Positions 10,342-18,915 of a DNA stretch of 32,346 nucleotides are shown here, piece after piece. The position numbers and the translations under genes were made by a program. Numbering within the stretch: the first letter of the stretch is position 1; every line of letters begins with the position of its first letter. The stretch is from Acidobacteriota bacterium (GTDB lineage: Bacteria > Acidobacteriota > Terriglobia > 20CM-2-55-15): assembly GCA_022821265.1 (NCBI GenBank), contig JAJEDW010000048.1:1-32346 (forward strand), written 5' to 3'. Below the pieces are notes generated by a model that had not been told where the DNA came from, did no database searches, and worked only from the letters and a program-made list of their open reading frames with translations.

Positions 10342-11413
10342 CGAGTGCCTCCAGTGCGTCGTCAAGGGCTTCGAGGAACCGCGCGTTCTCGCCGGCGGTC
10401 CCGACCGAGACGCGCAGGGACCGCTCCAGCATCGGATAGCCGCTGACGTCGCGGACCAGGACGCCGTTCTCGTAGAGCCGCTCGAAGACCTCGCCCGCGG
10501 GATGCGCCGTCCGGAACAATACGAAGTTGGCCGCCGAGGGAAACGCCTCGACGCCGGGACGGACGTCCAACGCGGCCTTCAGCCGCTCCCGATCCTCGAT
10601 GACCGCCCGGATCGATCCCTCCATCTCGCCCGACGCGTCGATCAGCACCTCGGCGGCGGTCAGCGTGAACACGTTGACGTTGTAGGGAAGCTTCACCTTG
10701 TTCACTTCCCGCGCGATCCCGGGACTGGCCAGCATGTAACCGAACCGCAATCCCGCGATCGCCATCGCTTTCGAGAACGTCCTCAGAACGATCAGGTTGT
10801 CGAACCGTTCCAGCAGCGGCGCGGCGGATTGCCGGCTGAACTCATGATACGCCTCGTCGACGATGACCAGCCCACGCGCCGACGCGAGAATCCTCGACAG
10901 GTCGGCCGCCGGCAGGAACGTTCCCGTCGGATTGTTCGGCGAGCAGACGATCAACACGTCCGAGTCCCGCCCGGCCTCCCGGAGCCGCTCCACGTCGAAC
11001 GTCATGTCGGCCCGGAGAGGCGCCTCGCGGATCGTCGCGCCCATGGCGGACGCCAGGAGCCGGTAGACGGTGAACGTCGGCTGCGGCATGGCGACCGTCT
11101 TGCCGGGCGCGGCCGTGGCCACCAGGGCTGCCAGTATCAACTCGTTCGAGCCGTTGCCCACGAGGATGCCGTCCGCCGGCCACCCGGTGAACCGGCTGAT
11201 GGCCGCCGTCATGCGCGAGGGCGTGAATTCCGGATACTGCCGCCAGCCCAGTTCGCCGAAGCGCGCCATGATCTTCCGCTTCAGGGAATCGGGAATCTCG
11301 CGCGGGTTCTCGTTCTGGTCCAACTTGACGTCGGCTTCCAGGTACTTGAGCGTGTAGGCCGAGGCCTCCCGGACTTCCCGCTTAATGACGTCGGATGGCG
11401 ATCGACCGGGCAT
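10328..11413 (-). CDS. hisC: Histidinol-phosphate aminotransferase
   Basis: PLP aminotransferase (fold type I) that converts imidazole acetol phosphate to histidinol phosphate. The 361-aa protein has LDQNENPREIP near residue 31, the cofactor-contacting GNGSNELI, SPNNPTGT at about 158-165, VDEAYHEF, and the Schiff-base lysine at about 215 in RTFSKAMAIAGLRFGY. The C-terminal RVSVGT motif is present. The ATG at 11413 lies 32 bases inside the end of hisD. Confidence 0.95.
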   Translation of the reverse strand: MPGRSPSDVIKREVREASAYTLKYLEADVKLDQNENPREIPDSLKRKIMARFGELGWRQYPEFTPSRMTAAISRFTGWPADGILVGNGSNELILAALVATAAPGKTVAMPQPTFTVYRLLASAMGATIREAPLRADMTFDVERLREAGRDSDVLIVCSPNNPTGTFLPAADLSRILASARGLVIVDEAYHEFSRQSAAPLLERFDNLIVLRTFSKAMAIAGLRFGYMLASPGIAREVNKVKLPYNVNVFTLTAAEVLIDASGEMEGSIRAVIEDRERLKAALDVRPGVEAFPSAANFVLFRTAHPAGEVFERLYENGVLVRDVSGYPMLERSLRVSVGTAGENARFLEALDDALEALDAQG

Positions 11414-12665
11414 GTCCCGTCAAACCCTCGGCGGTGGCGAATTTCTCGATCATGGCGCCCGACTGCTCGATGGCGCGTCCCGAATAGCGGACCACGCTGG
11501 TCCGCTTCTGAAAATCGTAGACCCCGAGCGGCGAGAAGAACCGCGCGGTCCGAGCCGTCGGCAGGACATGGTTCGGACCGGCGAAATAGTCGCCGACGGC
11601 GGTGGGGGAATAGCGCCCCACGAAGACGGCGCCGGCGTTGACGACCCCGTCGGCCACCGCGTCCGGTTCGGCCATCAGCACCTCGACGTGTTCCGGAGCG
11701 ATGTGGTTCACCAGCCGGACGGCGTCGGCCGGGCCGCCGAGGACAAAGCTGATTCCGTTGTTGGCGACGGCCATGCGGGCGATGGCGTCGCGGTCCAGCG
11801 ATTCGAGTTGAACCTGAACCTGGTCGAAGACCGCCGCGGCCAGTTCATCCGACCAGCAGATCAACCAGACCCGGGCCGTCTCGTCGTGCTCCGCCTGCGC
11901 CAGGAGATCGGCGGCGATCCAGGCGGGATCGCAGGTCTCATCGGCCACGACGGCCACCTCGCTCGGTCCGGCGAACATGTCGATGTGCACCCGTCCGAAC
12001 ACCAGGCGCTTGGCGCCCTGGACATACGTGTTGCCCGGCCCGACGATCTTGTCGACCCCGGGAATCGACTCCGTACCGAAAGCCAGCGCCGCGATCGCCT
12101 GGGCGCCGCCGATCCGGTACACCTCGTCCAGTTCCAGCAGGTCGAGCGCCGCCGACACCAGCGGGTTGTCCTCGAGCGCGCGGGGCGGGGTCGCCGCCAC
12201 GATCCGCCCGACGCCGGCAACCTGAGCCGGAATGGCGTTCATGATCACGGACGAGGGATAGGCCGCCCGCCCCCCCGGAATGTAGAGCCCGACCCGTCCC
12301 ATCGGCGTGATCCTCTGGCCGAGGTGAACGCCGTCGCCGCCATAGATTTCCCATGGTTCTTGACGTTGTTCCTCGTGGAACTGCCGGATGTTGGAGATCG
12401 CCACCTTGAGAATCGCGACCAGCTCGTCGTCGGCCGCCGCGGCGTGGGACCGGATCTCGTCCCTGGAAACCCGGACGTTGCGGGAATCGACCGGAACGCC
12501 GTCGAATTTCCGCGTGTACTCGAACAGCGCGGCGTCGCCCCGCCGGCGAACGTCGTCGACGATGTCCGCGATCGAGGCGCTGGGGGATGTTCCGACCTCG
12601 GGAGTGTCGATCAGTTTGTCGACCATGCCGAAATCGAGCCCTGCCGTCAGATCGACGATACGCAT
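11382..12665 (-). CDS. hisD: Histidinol dehydrogenase
   Basis: Zinc enzyme that performs the last two oxidations, histidinol to histidine, with NAD. The 427-aa protein carries MGRVGLYIPGGRAAYPS, the signature region VDKIVGPGNTYVQGAKR then GPSEVAVVADE, AQAEHDE with zinc and catalytic residues, NHIAPEHVE, and the C-terminal TAEGLTGHARSI. ATG 12665 touches the hisG stop as TGATG. Confidence 0.96.
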   Translation of the reverse strand: MRIVDLTAGLDFGMVDKLIDTPEVGTSPSASIADIVDDVRRRGDAALFEYTRKFDGVPVDSRNVRVSRDEIRSHAAAADDELVAILKVAISNIRQFHEEQRQEPWEIYGGDGVHLGQRITPMGRVGLYIPGGRAAYPSSVIMNAIPAQVAGVGRIVAATPPRALEDNPLVSAALDLLELDEVYRIGGAQAIAALAFGTESIPGVDKIVGPGNTYVQGAKRLVFGRVHIDMFAGPSEVAVVADETCDPAWIAADLLAQAEHDETARVWLICWSDELAAAVFDQVQVQLESLDRDAIARMAVANNGISFVLGGPADAVRLVNHIAPEHVEVLMAEPDAVADGVVNAGAVFVGRYSPTAVGDYFAGPNHVLPTARTARFFSPLGVYDFQKRTSVVRYSGRAIEQSGAMIEKFATAEGLTGHARSIAIRRH

Positions 12666-13300
12666 CAGGCCCTCCCCGCGCGCGGCGCCGAGGCTTCGAG
12701 CGCGTCGACGAGCCCGACGATCTCGGACCGCTTCGTCTGGTAGTTGGCGCGGTTGATGATGAGGCGGGCCGAGCTCTCGGCGATCACGTCGACAACCACC
12801 AGGCCGTTGTCGCGAAGCGTCCGTCCGGTTTCGACCAGATCGACGATCCGGTCCGCAAGTCCGACGAGGGGACCCAGCTCGATCGATCCCGACAGGCGAA
12901 TGATCTCCACCGGAATGCTGCGCCGGTTGAAATACTCCGTGGCGACGTTGGGGTACTTGGTCGCCACGCGGACGATCGGACGGTCCGCGTCGGCCGACGA
13001 GGCGCCGTTCGGCGCGGCCACGACCAGCCGGCACTGGCCGAATCCGAGGTCGAGGGGCTCCAGGACATCGGCGCGCGACTCGAGCAGGACATCGCGCCCG
13101 GTGATGCCCGCATCGGCAGCGCCGTATTCGACGTACGTCGGCACGTCGGTGGGCTTGACCAGGATCACGCGGCACTGCCCGTCCGAGGAATCGAATATCA
13201 GGCGCCGGGAATCGGTCACGTCCTCGTCGAAGCGGACGCCCGCCCGGTCCAGCACCGCCAGTGAAGGCTCCAGAAACCGGCCCTTCGCGATCGCGATCAC
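12665..13300 (-). CDS. hisG: ATP phosphoribosyltransferase, short-form catalytic subunit
   Basis: First and committed step of histidine synthesis: PRPP plus ATP to PR-ATP. The 211-aa protein is the short form without the C-terminal regulatory domain and therefore needs HisZ, encoded immediately upstream. AIAKGRFLEPSL opens the protein, YVEYGAADAGITGRDVLLE is the substrate region, and IVDLVETGRTLRDNGL is the conserved PRPP-binding loop. GTG 13300 overlaps the hisZ stop as GTGA. GTG 13306, two codons upstream, is an alternative. Confidence 0.94.
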   Translation of the reverse strand: MIAIAKGRFLEPSLAVLDRAGVRFDEDVTDSRRLIFDSSDGQCRVILVKPTDVPTYVEYGAADAGITGRDVLLESRADVLEPLDLGFGQCRLVVAAPNGASSADADRPIVRVATKYPNVATEYFNRRSIPVEIIRLSGSIELGPLVGLADRIVDLVETGRTLRDNGLVVVDVIAESSARLIINRANYQTKRSEIVGLVDALEASAPRAGRA

Positions 13301-14379
13301 GAGCACAGGCGCACCACCTTGCCCTCGCGGCGGAGACGCACGGCCTCGGCCACGCTCGACGCGTCCGACCCCCGGGCCTCGGCCGAGCGCCCGGCCGGGA
13401 ACGGGCGCGTCACGACCTGCTCCAGGCGTTCCAGGGTGAAGGAGAACCCGACGGCCGGCGTGTCGTGGCCGAACTGCGCCAGGAGATGGTCGTAACGGCC
13501 GCCGAGCGCGACCTCGAACCCGAGGCCCGGCACATAGGCCCGAAAGAGTATGCCGCTGTAGTAATCGAATCCCCGGATCTCCCCGAGGTCGATCGTGAGC
13601 CGGCCGGCCAGATCCAACTCTTCGAAGACCGAATAGATCGATTCCAGGTGCGCGATCGCCTTGCGCGATCGGTCGTTTCGAACCAGGCTTCGCGCCGCGT
13701 CCAGCGTATCCCGGCCTCCGGTCAGGTGCGGCACGGCCCGAAGGATCTTCTTGCGCCGCTCGTCCATGTCGAGGCCGTCCAGCATCCGTTCCAGACCGCT
13801 CTGGTCCTTGCGGTTCAAGAGGTCCTTCAGCCGGTCGATTTCGGAGTCCGGGAGGCCGATCCGATCCACGATCCCGCCGAAGAAGTCGACGCTGCCCAGG
13901 TTGATCTGAAAATCCGATACCCCGAGACTTCGAAGCGCCTCCATGCACACGAGCAGGACCTCGGCGTCGGCGGTGGCCGAGGAGACGCCGTACTGCTCGA
14001 TTCCCATCTGGGCGAACTCCCGCTGCTGACCCCCTTTCGGCGTCTCGAACCGCAGCACCTCGCCCGAGTACGACAACCGGATCGGCTCGCGTTCCTGCGA
14101 AAGCCGCGTGGCCGCCGTCTTGGCGAGCAACGAGGTGAACTCCGGGCGGAGCGCCAGGACGTTGCCTTCCCGGTCGATGAACCGGTAGATCCGGTCTTCC
14201 AGCTCTTGGCCCATGCCCTTCACGAAGACGTCCAGGTAGTCCAGCATCGGCGGAATGATCTCCTGGTACGACCAGCCTTCGAACACGGCGAATATGGCGC
14301 GCTCGACGGCGCGGCGCCGGCGGACGGCGTCCCCGATCAGGATTTGCGTCCCGGGCGGTATCTGCGTCAACGAGTTCAT
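13297..14379 (-). CDS. hisZ: ATP phosphoribosyltransferase regulatory subunit
   Basis: A paralogue of the histidyl-tRNA synthetase catalytic core that forms a hetero-octamer with short HisG and confers histidine feedback. The 360-aa protein shows the class II-like blocks ALRPEFTSLLAKTAA, the HisZ-type YSGEVLRFETPKGGQQREFAQMG in place of the HisRS motif 2, and GFDYYSGILFRAY. There is only a short C-terminal tail and no full anticodon-binding domain, which supports HisZ over HisS. ATG 14379 overlaps the asd stop as ATGA. Confidence 0.92.
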   Translation of the reverse strand: MNSLTQIPPGTQILIGDAVRRRRAVERAIFAVFEGWSYQEIIPPMLDYLDVFVKGMGQELEDRIYRFIDREGNVLALRPEFTSLLAKTAATRLSQEREPIRLSYSGEVLRFETPKGGQQREFAQMGIEQYGVSSATADAEVLLVCMEALRSLGVSDFQINLGSVDFFGGIVDRIGLPDSEIDRLKDLLNRKDQSGLERMLDGLDMDERRKKILRAVPHLTGGRDTLDAARSLVRNDRSRKAIAHLESIYSVFEELDLAGRLTIDLGEIRGFDYYSGILFRAYVPGLGFEVALGGRYDHLLAQFGHDTPAVGFSFTLERLEQVVTRPFPAGRSAEARGSDASSVAEAVRLRREGKVVRLCS

Positions 14380-15431
14380 CCGATCCACCCGCGCCGGTAG
14401 AGGAGCTCCGCGTTGAGCAGGGCCGCGCCGGCCGCCCCGCGCAAGGTGTTGTGGCTGAGCACGCGAAACCGGAACCCCAGGACCGGACACCGGGACACGG
14501 GACCGACAGTCACCGCCATGCCGCCGGACCGGTCCCGGTCCAGGCGGGGTTGCGGCCGGTCCGCGCGTCCCTCGACGAGGATGGCCGGACGAGGGGCCGA
14601 GGGCAGGTCCAGCGCGTCGATGTCGGACGTGAAGCCCCGCAGGCTCTCTTCCACCGCGTCCGGCGACGCCGGCGTCTTCAGCGTGACGGAACAGGCCTCC
14701 AGGTGCCCGTCCCGCACGTCGACCCGGTGGGTCATCGCGCTGATGGGAAACGCGCGGTCGTCGAACCGGTCTCCCGTCCATCGGCCCAGGATCTTCAACG
14801 GCTCGCTCTCGATCTTGGCGGCTTCTTCCCCGCCGCCGATGTCGGGCAGGACATTGTCGTTGATATCCAGGGACGCCACGCCCGGGTACCCGGCGCCGGA
14901 CAGCGCCTGCATGGTCACCACGTGCACGGCCTCGAGCCCGAACGCGCGGTCGATGGCGGCCAAGGGGATCACCAGGCCGATCACCGAGCAGTTCGGGTTC
15001 GTGACGACGAAACCCCGGCCGCCGATGCGCCGGCGCTGGGCCTCCACCGCCTCGACGTGAGCCGCGTTGACCTCGGGCACGATCAACGGCACATCGCCGT
15101 CCATCCGGTGCGTGGACGCGTTGCTCACCACGGGATACCCGGCCCGCGCGAACTCGATTTCGACCTCGGCCGCGATCGCGGACGGCAAACCCGACAGAAC
15201 GAAATCGCAGTCCAGCCCCGGCCGGCAGGCGTCGACGCGCAGCCCGGCCAGGCGCTCCGGCAACGGGGCTTCGAGCTGCCAGTGGGCCGCTTCGCCGTAC
15301 GGCTTTCCGGCCGAGTGATCCGACGCCGCCAACGCGGCGACCTCGAACCAGGGATGGTCGTCCAGCACCTGGATCAATCGCTGGCCGACCGTTCCGGTCG
15401 CGCCCAGGATGCCTGCCCGGATTCGTGTCAT
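14376..15431 (-). CDS. asd: Aspartate-semialdehyde dehydrogenase, archaeal/fungal-type
   Basis: Reduces beta-aspartyl phosphate to aspartate semialdehyde for threonine, methionine and lysine. The 351-aa protein has the NADP-binding GILGATGTVGQRL at residues 7-19 and the catalytic Cys at about 148 in VTNPNCSVIGLVIPLA. The SGAGYPGVASLDINDNVLP block and total length match the branch found mainly in archaea and fungi rather than the E. coli-type Asd. It sits 13 bases downstream of thrB and overlaps hisZ by 4 nt. Confidence 0.92.
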   Translation of the reverse strand: MTRIRAGILGATGTVGQRLIQVLDDHPWFEVAALAASDHSAGKPYGEAAHWQLEAPLPERLAGLRVDACRPGLDCDFVLSGLPSAIAAEVEIEFARAGYPVVSNASTHRMDGDVPLIVPEVNAAHVEAVEAQRRRIGGRGFVVTNPNCSVIGLVIPLAAIDRAFGLEAVHVVTMQALSGAGYPGVASLDINDNVLPDIGGGEEAAKIESEPLKILGRWTGDRFDDRAFPISAMTHRVDVRDGHLEACSVTLKTPASPDAVEESLRGFTSDIDALDLPSAPRPAILVEGRADRPQPRLDRDRSGGMAVTVGPVSRCPVLGFRFRVLSHNTLRGAAGAALLNAELLYRRGWIG

Positions 15432-15444
15432 ATCGACCGTCCGA

Positions 15445-16356
15445 TCAATGGAATGCCCGCCCGGCCGTGTCGATGGCGCACACGTGCACGGAGGACGCGA
15501 CGCCGTTCTGTTCGAAAACGCCCGCGATGCGCCGGCCGATCGCGTCGGCGCACTCCGGTCTGACAAGCGCCAGGACCGTCGGTCCGGCGCCGCTGAGCGC
15601 GGCCGCGATCAGGCCGTCGGCGCGGAGCGCGAGCGCCTGTTCCAGGCCCGGTATCAGCGAGGCCCGATACGGCTGATGCATCCGGTCCTTCATCGCCTCG
15701 GCCAGGAGACCCCACCGGCCCGTCGTCAGGGCGCCCACCGCAAGCGCGGCGCGCTGAACATTGAACACGACGTCGCCGCGGCTGTACGTGTCCGGCAACA
15801 CCTCGCGGGCCCGTGCGGTCGAAAGCTCGAAATCCGGAACCACGAGAACCGGATGCACGCCTTCGGCGACCCCGAACGTCGACACCAACGTCGGGCCGTC
15901 CGGACGGGCGGCCGATACCGTCAGCCCTCCGCGGAGGGCGGCGGCCAGATTGTCCGGATGCGGTTCGAACTCGAAGGCGCAATCGAAGATCTCGTCCTCG
16001 GTCAAGACCTCGCCGGCGATAATCTCGTAACACGAGACGCCGGCGACGATCGCCGCCGCGCTGCTTCCCATCCCGCGGGCGATCGGGATCTCGTTCCGCG
16101 CCCGCAAGAGCGCGCCCGGAAGCGATCGGCGGCGCCGTTCGGCCACGCGGCGCATCACCCGGACGACCAGGTTGTCGGCGCCGGACGGGATCTTCTCGGC
16201 ATCCACGCCCGCGGCCTCGAACCGCGTTTCGCCGGGCCCGGCGTCGGGAACGACCTCGACTTCCAGGTAGACCGCCAGGGCCAGGCTCAGGGCGTCGAAC
16301 CCGGCGCCCAGGTTGGCCGTGCTGGCCGGCACTCTCACGTGTCGGCGGGAACTCAT
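15445..16356 (-). CDS. thrB: Homoserine kinase (GHMP family)
   Basis: Phosphorylates homoserine for threonine synthesis. The 303-aa protein has the GHMP motif 1 VPASTANLGAGFD near the N-terminus, the ATP-binding loop PIARGMGSSAAAI at residues 91-103, and motif 3 in ALSGAGPTVLAL near the C-terminus. ATG 16356 overlaps the aroDE stop as ATGA. thrC and hom are not in this window. Confidence 0.94.
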   Translation of the reverse strand: MSSRRHVRVPASTANLGAGFDALSLALAVYLEVEVVPDAGPGETRFEAAGVDAEKIPSGADNLVVRVMRRVAERRRRSLPGALLRARNEIPIARGMGSSAAAIVAGVSCYEIIAGEVLTEDEIFDCAFEFEPHPDNLAAALRGGLTVSAARPDGPTLVSTFGVAEGVHPVLVVPDFELSTARAREVLPDTYSRGDVVFNVQRAALAVGALTTGRWGLLAEAMKDRMHQPYRASLIPGLEQALALRADGLIAAALSGAGPTVLALVRPECADAIGRRIAGVFEQNGVASSVHVCAIDTAGRAFH

Positions 16357-17762
16357 GCCACGTCCGCCTGGAACAGCTCGGGCCGAGCGGGCCGCCCGGT
16401 CCAGATTTCGAACTGCCTGGCCGCCTGTCGAACGAACATGGCCGTTCCGGGTATCGCCGTCTTGCCCTGCTTCCGGGCCTCGGCCAGCAGCCGGGTCACG
16501 GGCGGGTTGTACACCATGTCGAAGACCACGCCGGCCCGGATGGGTCCCGATACCGGGCACCCGTCGGAAGCAGGATTCATGCCCACCGGTGTTGCGTTGA
16601 TCAGGATGTCGGCTTCATGCCGCGCATAGTTCCCGATCGCGTCGACATCGACCGGACGCGACCATTCCAGCCGGCCCGGATTGCGGCTCGAAGACAGCAG
16701 CGTCACGCTGCCCGCCTCGTCCAGAGCCGCGACCGCGGCCCTGGCGGCGCCGCCGGAACCGAGAATGACGACGCGGCGGCCGCGGACGTTCACGTCCCTG
16801 AGCGCCTCCCGGACCCCGCGGACATCCGTGTTGTCACCCATCCATCGCCCCCCGCGGCGATACACCGTGTTGACCGCGCCGGCGGCGGCGGCTTCCGCGG
16901 ACACACCGTCCAGGAAACGCATCACCTCGACCTTGTGGGGAATCGTCACCGAGAAACCCACGACTCCCAGGGCGCCCGCGTTCTCGAAGAAATCGCCGAC
17001 GTCGGTGACCGGGAACCGCATGTAGACCATGTCGAGGCCCGCATCGCGAAACGCCCGGTTGTGCAGCTGCGGCGAACGCGAGTGCGCCACCGGGTTGCCG
17101 ACGATCCCGATCAGGCCCGTCCCCGGCGTCAGGCGCCGCACTCGGTGCGTCGCCACGATCTCCTCCAGCGACAATTGGCCCGGCGCCGACGGCCGGCCCG
17201 CCGCCGCATACGTCAGCAGACTCCCGCGGCTCGGACCCACCACCCGCGTGATCTCGCCGGCGGCCCCCATGCCCACGACGATCAGCGGCTTGGGCCAGCG
17301 GCGTTTCAACAGGTCGAGCAGCCGGCGGTTGTCCGACCACGAACGAACCATGGTCGCCACCTTGGCCACGGCCCCCGGCCCATCGCACACCGCGTGGACC
17401 AAACCCTCCAGATCGTCCGGCGTGCGCTGGAAATCGTGATACGAGGCGATCACGTCCGCGCCCTCGATGGGCCGCGCCCAACGATAGTCCACGTCGACGA
17501 AACGGGCGCCGTGCGCCGCCGCGGCGGTCAGCGTCGCCAACTCCGCGTCGATCGTGCCGCCGAACCGGCCGCCCCGGTCCCGGCCACGGCACGTGGCGAT
17601 CGCGGGGACGGGCAGCGCGCCCCACGGGACACCGCGCGCCGCTTCGGGATCATCCAGGTAATCGAGCCGCACCTCGACGCAATCCGCGCCTTCGATATCC
17701 GCGTCGAGGATCTCGGAGACCCGCGCCGGCGTCAGCGACGCGCACACCGGTCCGGGGATCAC
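16353..17762 (-). CDS. aroDE: Fused type I 3-dehydroquinate dehydratase / shikimate dehydrogenase
   Basis: Combines steps three and four of the shikimate pathway in one protein of about 469 aa, the arrangement known from plants and some bacteria. Residues 1-205 are the type I dehydratase: E-V-R at 30-32, the catalytic His at about 109 in SYHDFQRT, and the Schiff-base Lys at about 134 in VAKVATM. The acidic residue normally before GG in the CR...EGG loop is Arg here (CRGRDRGG). Residues 215-469 are the dehydrogenase: [20 protein letters not shown] (Lys ~277), NTV, GDNTD (Asp ~313) and the NADP loop GSGGAAR. Two tandem GTGs (17765, 17762) can start it; 17762 has the better spacing, six bases from AGGAG. 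That Shine-Dalgarno belongs to a sequence identical to the 164-bp element ends described elsewhere. Confidence 0.93.
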   Translation of the reverse strand: MIPGPVCASLTPARVSEILDADIEGADCVEVRLDYLDDPEAARGVPWGALPVPAIATCRGRDRGGRFGGTIDAELATLTAAAAHGARFVDVDYRWARPIEGADVIASYHDFQRTPDDLEGLVHAVCDGPGAVAKVATMVRSWSDNRRLLDLLKRRWPKPLIVVGMGAAGEITRVVGPSRGSLLTYAAAGRPSAPGQLSLEEIVATHRVRRLTPGTGLIGIVGNPVAHSRSPQLHNRAFRDAGLDMVYMRFPVTDVGDFFENAGALGVVGFSVTIPHKVEVMRFLDGVSAEAAAAGAVNTVYRRGGRWMGDNTDVRGVREALRDVNVRGRRVVILGSGGAARAAVAALDEAGSVTLLSSSRNPGRLEWSRPVDVDAIGNYARHEADILINATPVGMNPASDGCPVSGPIRAGVVFDMVYNPPVTRLLAEARKQGKTAIPGTAMFVRQAARQFEIWTGRPARPELFQADVA

Positions 17763-17774
17763 CACAGGCTCCTA
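17759..17774 (-). repeat. Solitary 16-nt MITE-end copy forming the cysK stop / aroDE ribosome-binding site
   Basis: Read on the minus strand, TAGGAGCCTGTGGTGA is identical over 16 bases to the terminal inverted repeat of the two elements at 19741-19904 and 22203-22366. It contains the cysK stop TAG, the Shine-Dalgarno AGGAG and the two GTG start candidates of aroDE. No second end or element body is recognisable. It may be a remnant of an excised or deleted copy, or a chance match favoured by the stop-SD-start constraint. Confidence 0.55.
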
Positions 17775-18695
17775 ACCGAAGAGCTCCGTGCTCAGGTAGC
17801 GCTCGCCCGTATCGCACAGGATCGCAAGAACACGCCGCCCCGGCCCCAGATCTCGAGCGATGCGCATCGCCTCGTGCAGGATCGCTCCCGATGACACGCC
17901 CGTCAGTATCCCCTCCTCGCGGGCCAGCCGCCGGACCGCGGCCCGCGCATCGCGGTATCCGACGGGCGCCACATGATCGATGACCTCCCGATCGAGGATT
18001 TCGGGCACGAAGCCGGCGCCGATTCCCTGAATCGGGTGGGGCGCCGGAGTCCCTCCCGACAGCACCGGCGACTCGGCGGGTTCCACGGCGTGCAGCTCGA
18101 GACCGGGGATCGCTTCCTTCAGGACTTCGCCGGCTCCGGTCGCCGTCCCCCCCGTTCCGATGCCGACGACGAGCACATCCAGCTCCCCGCCGACGGCGTC
18201 GAGAATCTCGCGCGCGGTAGTTCGGCGGTGCGCGTCCGGATTGGCCCGGTTCCGGAACTGGTGCGGCATGAAGTAGTCCGGATGATCCCGGACCAGCTCC
18301 TCCGCCCGGTCGATGGCCCCCTGCATCACCTCGTTGCGGGGGGTCAACACGATTTCCGCGCCGTAGGCTCGCAGCAGGTTGAGGCGTTCCACGCTCATGT
18401 CCTCGGGCATGGTCAGAATCACCCGATAGCCCTTGGCCGCGGCCACCATCGCCAATCCGATGCCCGTGTTCCCGCTCGTCGGTTCGACGATCGTCCCGCC
18501 CGGGGACAGCCGGCCGTCGCGCTCGGCCGCATCGATCATGCTCAAACCGATCCGGTCCTTGACGCTGCCGCCGGGATTGAAGAACTCCAGCTTCACGAGC
18601 AGCTCGGCCCATTCCGGCCCGGCCAGACGTCGAAGCCGGACGATCGGCGTCCGCCCGATCAACTCGCAGATGTTGTCGTAGATTCGACTCGACAT
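17772..18695 (-). CDS. cysK: Cysteine synthase (O-acetylserine sulfhydrylase)
   Basis: PLP fold type II enzyme that makes cysteine from O-acetylserine and sulfide. The 307-aa protein has [11 protein letters not shown] with the PLP Lys at residue 46, [13 protein letters not shown] at about 72-84, the phosphate loop [10 protein letters not shown], and GVSSGAIL near the C-terminus. It is the first gene of the minus-strand superoperon; the candidate promoter lies about 100 bases upstream. Stop TAG coincides with the MITE-end-like motif that begins aroDE. A CysM-like or cystathionine-beta-synthase-like specificity cannot be excluded. Confidence 0.94.
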   Translation of the reverse strand: MSSRIYDNICELIGRTPIVRLRRLAGPEWAELLVKLEFFNPGGSVKDRIGLSMIDAAERDGRLSPGGTIVEPTSGNTGIGLAMVAAAKGYRVILTMPEDMSVERLNLLRAYGAEIVLTPRNEVMQGAIDRAEELVRDHPDYFMPHQFRNRANPDAHRRTTAREILDAVGGELDVLVVGIGTGGTATGAGEVLKEAIPGLELHAVEPAESPVLSGGTPAPHPIQGIGAGFVPEILDREVIDHVAPVGYRDARAAVRRLAREEGILTGVSSGAILHEAMRIARDLGPGRRVLAILCDTGERYLSTELFG

Positions 18696-18915
18696 CGTGT
18701 AACCCCGCCGTCATCGCCGCCCCGACGGCGACGATCCTCTCGAAGCCCCGGCCGCGCCTTCGCCGATCGATGCGTCAAACAGGACAGCCGAAACTTTTTA
18801 CATTAGCACAGACTAGCGTCAAACGGTTCAATTCATTGGTAGATAGCGGTACGCGCAGCGGCCGGGCCTCGAGTCGCCGACCCCCGGATGGGCGGGGTTC
18901 CAGGTTCGCGCCCGA
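18696..18915 (-). promoter_or_regulatory. Leader and candidate promoter of the cysK-trpA superoperon (lgt/cysK intergenic)
   Basis: This 220-base gap separates the lgt stop from the cysK start and is the only likely place for a promoter of the downstream 18-kb operon. On the minus strand TTGACG (18822-18817), a 16-base spacer and TAAAAA (18800-18795) form a plausible sigma-70-type promoter in an AT-rich island. The roughly 90-base leader holds a 7-bp stem with an 11-base loop (18706-18712 with 18724-18730). I see no leader peptide rich in His or Trp codons, no T-run attenuator and no riboswitch I recognise. Confidence 0.4.

Noticed and set aside
18870-18900. CCCCG...CGGGG hairpin downstream of lgt as a terminator
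   Set aside because: Only a 5-bp stem with no T-run on the minus strand; too weak to call.
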